Positions 58,283-64,000 of a stretch of DNA of 64,000 nt are shown here, one piece after another (the stretch's first letter is position 1; each line of letters begins with the position of its first letter). Source of the DNA: Ancrocorticia sp052089425. Its GTDB lineage: Bacteria > Actinomycetota > Actinomycetes > Actinomycetales > Actinomycetaceae. The position numbers were made by a program, and so were the translations under genes. The notes under the pieces are model-generated. The model saw nothing but the letters and a program-made list of their open reading frames with translations. It searched no databases and was not told where the DNA came from. The stretch is taken from the NCBI RefSeq assembly GCF_052089425.1, contig NZ_JBQCZW010000007.1, forward strand, positions 1-64,000, in the 5' to 3' direction.

Positions 58283-59707
58283 CTACAACATCAGCGAGAC
58301 ATCCTGCGCCTGAACGGGTACCGGAAGCGAACTCGAACCGCGCAGATAGCTGTCCACACCCGCAGCAGCCGCACGGCCCTCTGCGATCGCCCACACGATG
58401 AGAGACTGGCCGCGGCCCGAATCACCCGCGACGAACACGCCGGGAGTCTGCGTGGAGAAATCAGCGTTGCGCACGATGCGGCTGCGTTCGTCTGTTTCCA
58501 AACCAAGCTGTTCAACCATGCCAGCCTTCTCCACTCCAAGGAATCCCATGGCAAGCAACACCAGCTGGGCGGGGATCACGCGTTCTTCCTCGCCTTCGCG
58601 GATCTTGAGGTGGCTGACCTTGCCGTCCTCCCCCATGAACTCGACGGTTGCGGTGGAGTACAGTGTTTGGCCACCCTCAGCCATCGAGGTGGATACCTTG
58701 TACAGCTTCGGGAACGTAGGCCACGGCCAGTTCTCGGGGCGCTCGGTGGGCAGTTGCGGCATGATCTCCAACGAGGTGACGCTTCTCGCACCCTGACGAA
58801 CCGATGTTCCGATGCAATCGGAACCGGTATCGCCGCCACCGATCACCACAACATCTTTGCCCTCGGCGGTGTAACCCTCATCCGAGAGCCCGTGGACCCG
58901 GCGCGTGGAATCGGTCAGGAACTCAACGGCCTGATGGATTCCCTCAAGCTCGCGCCCTGGAACGGGAAGATCACGTGGCATCGGTGTACCGGCAGCCACC
59001 ACAACGGCGTCAAACCGCTGGAGCAGCTCACGGGCGTTCGTTTCGCCGCCTACATCAACTCCGGGGTAGAAGACAGTTCCCTCAGCACGCATCTGGTCCA
59101 GCCGGCGTTCCAGCACGGCCTTCTCCATCTTGAACTCGGGGATCCCGTAACGCATGAGGCCACCGATGTCATCGGACTTCTCGTACACCGCTACGGTGTG
59201 CCCGGCTCTGGTCAGCTGCTGGGCGGCAGCCAAGCCTGCGGGCCCGGAACCAATGACCGCCACAGTCTTGCCCGTGAGATATTCGGGAACATGCGGCTCA
59301 ACAAGTCCAGCTTCCCACGCATCGTCGATAATCGCGTGCTCAACAGCCTTGATCGTGACGGGCTGCTGGTTAATCCCCAAAACGCATCCTGCCTCGCAGG
59401 GTGCAGGGCACAGCCGTCCGGTGAACTCCGGGAAGTTGTTGGTGGCATGCAGGCGTTCGATCGCCTCAGGAAGGTTATCGCGCCATGTCGAATCATTCCA
59501 TTCTGGAATGAGGTTCCCCAGCGGGCACGAGGAATGGCAGACGGGGATACCGCAGTCCATACAGCGTGATGCTTGGCGCTTCAGCTGCGCGGAGTTATCT
59601 ACGCGCTGATCCTCGATCTCCTTCCAGTCCATGATGCGCACAGGGATAGCGCGTTCGGCGGGCAGTTCCCGCTCACGATGCTTGAGAAATCCGCGTGGAT
59701 CAGCCAT
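58283..59707 (-). CDS. gltD: Glutamate synthase (NADPH) small subunit
   Basis: A 474-residue flavoprotein. The N-terminal domain has cysteines for two 4Fe-4S clusters (CMDCGIPVCHSSCPLGN and CPAPCEAGCV). An FAD loop VIGSGPAGLAAAQQL, an NADPH loop VIGGGDTGSDCIG and the C-terminal GVFVAGDSGRGQSL follow. It passes electrons from NADPH to the large subunit for glutamate synthesis from glutamine and 2-oxoglutarate. The ATG overlaps the gltB stop by eight bases and uses GGAGG within gltB, giving coupled translation and a fixed subunit ratio. Confidence 0.96.
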   Translation of the reverse strand: MADPRGFLKHRERELPAERAIPVRIMDWKEIEDQRVDNSAQLKRQASRCMDCGIPVCHSSCPLGNLIPEWNDSTWRDNLPEAIERLHATNNFPEFTGRLCPAPCEAGCVLGINQQPVTIKAVEHAIIDDAWEAGLVEPHVPEYLTGKTVAVIGSGPAGLAAAQQLTRAGHTVAVYEKSDDIGGLMRYGIPEFKMEKAVLERRLDQMRAEGTVFYPGVDVGGETNARELLQRFDAVVVAAGTPMPRDLPVPGRELEGIHQAVEFLTDSTRRVHGLSDEGYTAEGKDVVVIGGGDTGSDCIGTSVRQGARSVTSLEIMPQLPTERPENWPWPTFPKLYKVSTSMAEGGQTLYSTATVEFMGEDGKVSHLKIREGEEERVIPAQLVLLAMGFLGVEKAGMVEQLGLETDERSRIVRNADFSTQTPGVFVAGDSGRGQSLIVWAIAEGRAAAAGVDSYLRGSSSLPVPVQAQDVSLML

Positions 59708-62700
59708 GGCTAGCCTCCATAATCTCGCTCCATACAGTGGCGTTGGTGATGTCCAAGCCGTTGACCTTTGCGTGCTCTAGAGCCGCTGTCACCAACGAGA
59801 ACTCCCGTGGCACGAGTTTCGTGAACCGCGAAAGATCGCCGAGTGCCCGTTCGGCCGCTTCTGAACCCGTCAGCTCGATGTGCTCACGTAGGATCGCCGT
59901 GAGTTCCTCGCGGTCAGATTCGCTTGGGACGGTTTCGATGAACTGGCCTTGTGCCGCAGCCTCCGGGTTCATCATGTTCCTATCAAAGTCCCACAGGTAG
60001 GCTGAGCCGCCAGACATGCCGGCACCGAAGTTCCGGCCCGTTTGACCAAGAACCACGAGAGTTCCACCTGTCATGTATTCAGCACAATGATCGCCCGCGG
60101 CCTCCGCCACCATGGTGGCGCCGGAGTTACGAACGCCAAAACGTTCGCCTACTTGGCCCCGAACGAAGATTTTGCCAGCAGTGGCACCGTAGCCAATCAC
60201 GTTGCCTGCGATCACCTGCTCCTCCGCGACGAATGGGCTTTGCCCGTCCGGACGAATAGCAATCGTGCCTCCCGAAAGGGACTTACCCACGTAATCGTTC
60301 GCTTCCCCAATCAAGGTCATCGAAATCCCGCGTGGGAGAACTGCTCCGAAGGACTGTCCGGCCGCACCTCTCAAGGTCAAATCAATCGTGCCCGGGCTCA
60401 GCCCCTCCCCGCCATAGCGGCGGGTGAGCTCGTATCCCAGCATCGTGCCGGTTGTGCGGTTGACGTTGTGGATGGGCAGATCCACGGTGATCGGGGTTCC
60501 GCTATCGAGCGCCTCGCGGCACGTATCGATGAGCGTTTGGTCCAGCGCGTGTTCCAGCCCATGATCCTGACCGACACTCTGGTAGAGGGTGGTCCCGGCA
60601 ACCGGTTGCGGCTTGACGAGAACCGGGGCAAGATCGAGCCCCTCAGCCTTCCAGTGATCAACAGCGCGATGGGCATCGATCAACTCCACGCGCCCCACCG
60701 CTTCCTCAATGGAATGCAACCCTAGGGCGGCGAGAATCTCGCGAACCTCTTGCGCAATGTACTCGAAGTACGTCACCACATACTCCGGCTTGCCGCTAAA
60801 GCGCTTGCGCAGCTCGGGGTTCTGCGTGGCAACACCTACCGGACAGGTGTCCTTGTGGCACACACGCATCATGACGCAACCCGACACCACGAGAGGAGCG
60901 GTGGCGAAGCCGAATTCTTCGGCGCCGAGCAGCGCCGCAATCACCACGTCGCGGCCGGTCTTGAGCTGGCCATCAGTCTGGACGACGATCCGGTCACGAA
61001 GGTTATTGAGCACCAAGGTCTGCTGGGTTTCCGCGAGGCCTAGCTCCCACGGAGCTCCCGCATGCTTCAGCGACGTCAATGGAGCAGCACCCGTCCCACC
61101 ATCGTGGCCAGAAATCAGCACAACATCGCTGTGCGCCTTGGCAACACCGGCGGCAACGGTCCCAACGCCAACTTCAGACACGAGCTTCACGTGGATACGC
61201 GCCCGAGGATTGGAATTCTTGAGATCGTGAATGAGCTGCGCCAAATCCTCGATCGAATAGATATCGTGGTGTGGCGGCGGAGAAATCAATTCAACGCCAG
61301 GGGTGGAGTGACGGACTTCGGCAACCCACGGATACACCTTTTCGGCGGGAAGCTGGCCACCCTCACCTGGCTTGGCGCCCTGAGCCATCTTGATCTGCAG
61401 ATCGTCCGCGTTCACTAAGTATTCGCTCGTCACGCCGAACCGGCCGGAAGCCACCTGCTTGATGGCACTGCGCCGATCGGCATCGTACAGGCGCTCTGGG
61501 AGTTCGCCTCCCTCGCCGGTGTTGGAGCGTGCACCCAGCTGGTTCATCGCGATGGCAAGAGTTTCATGAGCCTCTTGCGAAATGGACCCATACGACATCG
61601 CGCCAGTGGAGAAGCGGGTGATGATCGATTCCATGGGCTCCACGTCCTCAATCGGAATCGGGTCGAGCTCCCCTTCCTTCAGCCTGAACAGGCCACGCAG
61701 GGTCATGAGCTTCTCAGCCTGATTGTTGATCTTCTCCGTGAACTTCTTGAACAGCGGGTATGAGTTGGTGCGTGTTGAGTGCTGGAGGAGGAATACCGTC
61801 TCTGGATTAAAGAGATGCTCTTCACCTTCGCGGCGCCACTGATATTCGCCGCCAACTTCCAGATCACGGTGAGCCGGCGAAATCCCGGAGGCCGGGTAGG
61901 CCTGAGCGTGCCGTTGGGCCAGCTCGGTGGCCACGATGTCTAGTCCCGCTCCGCCCAGTGGGCTGGCAGTGCCGGTGAAGTATTGATCGACGACGTCCTG
62001 TGACAGGCCCACCGCTTGAAATACCTGAGCCCCTCGGTAGGAGGCCACCGTTGAAATGCCCATCTTGGACATCACCTTGAGAAGTCCGCCACCGAGCCCG
62101 TGAATCACGTTCTCCACGGCATCAGCTGCACTGACGGAGATTTCGCCCGTGCGCGCCATGTTCTCAGCAGATTCCAATGCAAGGTACGGGTTGATAGCCG
62201 TCGCGCCGTATCCGATCAGTAGTGCCACGTGGTGCACTTCGCGGACATCTCCGGCCTCAACGAAGATAGCCACCTTCGTACGGGTCTGCTGGCGTAGGAG
62301 ATGGTGATGAACTGCGCTTGTCAGAAGCAGCGAAGGAATCGGACCCATTTCGGAGGAAGAATCGCGATCGGAAAGAATAACAAACGAAACACCATCGGCG
62401 ATAGCCGCATCCACGTTCGCACACAGCTCATCGATCGCAGCCCGCAGTGACTTCTCGCCACCGGAGACGCGGTAGAGGCCCGAGAACGTTTGTGCACTAA
62501 GCCCGCGTCCCTGATCCGGGTAGCGGCCGATCGTCCTGATCTTCGCCAGATCGTCCGAACGCAGAACAGGGTAATCAACAATGAGCTTGCGTGCGTGTTC
62601 CGGCACCTCGGATAGCAGATCCGGCTCGGGACCAGCGCAGGAGGTCATCGACGTCACGAGCTTCTCGCGAATCGCATCGAGCGGCGGGTTGGTGACCTGC

Positions 62701-64000
62701 GCAAACTGCTGACTGAAGTAATCGAAAAGCAGGCGCGGGCGTTCGGAGAGAACCGCGATCGGAGTATCGGTTCCCATCGAACCTTTTGCTTCCGCACCGG
62801 ACTGAGCCATTGGCTTGATCAACATGCGCAGTTCTTCGTGCGTGTAGCCGAAGGCCTGCTGGCGGCGTACCACAGAGGATCGCGAATGATCCACGTGCTC
62901 ACGATCCGGCAGATCATCCATCTGCACGGAGAGCTCATCCAGCCACTGCCCATACGGCGCCCGGGCAGCCAACTGCTCCTTGATTTCCTCATCCTCGATG
63001 ATCCGGTGGGCCGCAGTATCAACAAGGAACATCTTGCCCGGAGCCAGCCTGCCCTTACGGACAATGTTCTCAGCGGGAATATCAAGAACGCCGGCCTCCG
63101 AGGCCAACACAACAAGTCCGGTATCGCTCACCCAGAACCGGCCCGGCCGCAGGCCGTTGCGGTCGAGCACCGCCCCCACCTCAACACCGTCAGTAAAGGT
63201 GATGGATGCCGGACCATCCCATGGCTCCATCATGGTTGAGTGATAGGCATAGAAATCGCGCAGCTTGGGATCCATATCCGCGTGCATCGGCTCAGGGATC
63301 ATCATGCGGACCGCGTGAGGAAGGGAGCGGCCCGCTAGGTGAAGGAGCTCCAACACTTCATCGAAGCTTGCCGAATCGGAAGCACTCATCGAGTTGATGG
63401 GCAAGAGCTCACTCACGTCCCCGAGCAGATCGCTGGTCATGGAACGCTCGCGCGCAGACATCCAGTTGCGGTTACCGCGAACAGTATTGATTTCGCCATT
63501 GTGCGCCACCAGCCGGAAGGGCTGAGCCAGCGGCCATGAGGGGAACGTATTGGTAGAGAAACGCGAATGCACCACGGCTATCGCCGAGGCAAAGAGCGGA
63601 TCCTGTAGATCGAGGAAGAAGGGCTCCAGCTGCTTGGTGGTCAACATGCCCTTATACAAGACGGTTCGGCACGACAGGGAGGCAAAATAGGTCCCCGCGT
63701 TCTCCGCGCGCTTGCGCAATCGGAACGCCTTGCGATCCAAGTCAAGCCCGGACCCACCCTGAGTATCCTGAACAAAGAGCTGGCGGAACGTTGGCATGGA
63801 ACTGAGCGCGGTTGGCCCGATCATGGACGAATCGACGGGGACCGTCCGCCATCCCAGAACCTCGAGTCCCTCTTCTTTCGCGATCTCTTCGATCTGCCTG
63901 ACAGCACCGGAGCGCTCTCCAATGGCGGGAAGGAAGGCGATGCCCACCGCGTAGGATCCATGCGCTGGCAGGTCAAAAGGAACAGAGGCTCTCATGAACT
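59700..64000 (-). CDS. gltB: Glutamate synthase large subunit (N-terminus cut by window)
   Basis: The frame is open from 59700 to the window edge and covers about 1430 residues. The missing part is the amidotransferase N-terminus with its catalytic Cys, so the apparent Met at 63995 is not the true start. Visible are the rest of the Ntn amidotransferase domain (STNTFPSWPLAQPFR, NTVRGNRNW), the central domain, the FMN domain (GEGGELPERL, KLVSEVGVGTVAAGVAKA), the 3Fe-4S cysteines in RVCHKDTCPVGVATQ, and the C-terminal beta-helix domain rich in Gly. It releases ammonia from glutamine and joins it to 2-oxoglutarate. Confidence 0.95.
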   Translation of the reverse strand, partial: FMRASVPFDLPAHGSYAVGIAFLPAIGERSGAVRQIEEIAKEEGLEVLGWRTVPVDSSMIGPTALSSMPTFRQLFVQDTQGGSGLDLDRKAFRLRKRAENAGTYFASLSCRTVLYKGMLTTKQLEPFFLDLQDPLFASAIAVVHSRFSTNTFPSWPLAQPFRLVAHNGEINTVRGNRNWMSARERSMTSDLLGDVSELLPINSMSASDSASFDEVLELLHLAGRSLPHAVRMMIPEPMHADMDPKLRDFYAYHSTMMEPWDGPASITFTDGVEVGAVLDRNGLRPGRFWVSDTGLVVLASEAGVLDIPAENIVRKGRLAPGKMFLVDTAAHRIIEDEEIKEQLAARAPYGQWLDELSVQMDDLPDREHVDHSRSSVVRRQQAFGYTHEELRMLIKPMAQSGAEAKGSMGTDTPIAVLSERPRLLFDYFSQQFAQVTNPPLDAIREKLVTSMTSCAGPEPDLLSEVPEHARKLIVDYPVLRSDDLAKIRTIGRYPDQGRGLSAQTFSGLYRVSGGEKSLRAAIDELCANVDAAIADGVSFVILSDRDSSSEMGPIPSLLLTSAVHHHLLRQQTRTKVAIFVEAGDVREVHHVALLIGYGATAINPYLALESAENMARTGEISVSAADAVENVIHGLGGGLLKVMSKMGISTVASYRGAQVFQAVGLSQDVVDQYFTGTASPLGGAGLDIVATELAQRHAQAYPASGISPAHRDLEVGGEYQWRREGEEHLFNPETVFLLQHSTRTNSYPLFKKFTEKINNQAEKLMTLRGLFRLKEGELDPIPIEDVEPMESIITRFSTGAMSYGSISQEAHETLAIAMNQLGARSNTGEGGELPERLYDADRRSAIKQVASGRFGVTSEYLVNADDLQIKMAQGAKPGEGGQLPAEKVYPWVAEVRHSTPGVELISPPPHHDIYSIEDLAQLIHDLKNSNPRARIHVKLVSEVGVGTVAAGVAKAHSDVVLISGHDGGTGAAPLTSLKHAGAPWELGLAETQQTLVLNNLRDRIVVQTDGQLKTGRDVVIAALLGAEEFGFATAPLVVSGCVMMRVCHKDTCPVGVATQNPELRKRFSGKPEYVVTYFEYIAQEVREILAALGLHSIEEAVGRVELIDAHRAVDHWKAEGLDLAPVLVKPQPVAGTTLYQSVGQDHGLEHALDQTLIDTCREALDSGTPITVDLPIHNVNRTTGTMLGYELTRRYGGEGLSPGTIDLTLRGAAGQSFGAVLPRGISMTLIGEANDYVGKSLSGGTIAIRPDGQSPFVAEEQVIAGNVIGYGATAGKIFVRGQVGERFGVRNSGATMVAEAAGDHCAEYMTGGTLVVLGQTGRNFGAGMSGGSAYLWDFDRNMMNPEAAAQGQFIETVPSESDREELTAILREHIELTGSEAAERALGDLSRFTKLVPREFSLVTAALEHAKVNGLDITNATVWSEIMEASHG

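Noticed and set aside
58169..59569. A 466-codon plus-strand open frame
   Set aside because: It is antisense to gltD and pyk; both have intact motifs and starts.
1..64000. CRISPR arrays, insertion sequences or prophage
   Set aside because: No regularly spaced repeats, transposase motifs or phage structural genes were seen on either strand.

Overview
The window is a gene-dense stretch of an actinobacterial chromosome. It carries WhiA, OpcA, an ANTAR response regulator of PdtaR type, four-repeat ribosomal protein S1, an HNH/13E12-family protein and the gene order uvrA-uvrC-rapZ-yvcK-whiA-gap-pgk-tpiA-secG. GC looks moderately high (estimated by eye) and GTG starts are common. An Actinomycetaceae member (Trueperella/Arcanobacterium/Actinomyces-like) is my best guess; this is inference, not a database match. 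No rRNA, CRISPR array, insertion sequence or prophage is visible, and no stretch over 300 bases lacks a gene. The gltB gene at the right edge is cut by the window, and 31 codons of an unidentified gene lie at the left edge.

Layout, left to right. (1) 1-9 kb: an HNH/13E12-type protein behind a promoter with a LexA-like box in its spacer; a Ca2+-type P-ATPase; a fluoride-riboswitch operon (universal stress protein plus two CrcB/Fluc subunits); two divergent paralogous HAD phosphatases; a 2-hydroxyacid dehydrogenase. (2) 9-16 kb, minus strand: a chromosome-maintenance and translation block, xerD-parA-scpA-scpB-rluB-tyrA::cmk-der. Prephenate dehydrogenase and cytidylate kinase are one continuous reading frame. 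(3) 16-21 kb, plus strand: pentose phosphate genes tkt, zwf, opcA. (4) 21-27.6 kb, minus strand: a two-component system, an organophosphate:phosphate antiporter-family transporter, and an ABC importer of the Fe3+/sugar-phosphate (Fbp/Afu) type. (5) 27.6-39 kb, minus strand: secG, tpiA, pgk, gap, whiA, yvcK, rapZ, uvrC, uvrA. A LexA-like box overlaps an apparently leaderless uvrA promoter. (6) 39-45.6 kb: a YciI-like protein, TerC behind a yybP-ykoY (Mn2+) riboswitch, uvrB, an FtsH paralog with a changed pore loop, and coaE. (7) 45.6-51.1 kb: a sulfur amino-acid module (metQ, metI, metN, M20 peptidase, Cys/Met PLP enzyme, cysteine-free Rrf2 regulator) between coaE and rpsA. (8) 51-64 kb: rpsA, polA, a hotdog thioesterase, the ANTAR regulator, tRNA-Leu(CAA), pyk, gltD, gltB.

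Most of the window is core metabolism and information processing. The accessory signals are regulatory: two ion-sensing riboswitches with plausible switching helices, two SOS-type operators, several candidate leaderless starts, and a divergent sulfur-gene promoter with an inverted repeat. The unusual proteins are the TyrA-ACT-Cmk fusion, the divergent FtsH and the C-terminal extension of CoaE.
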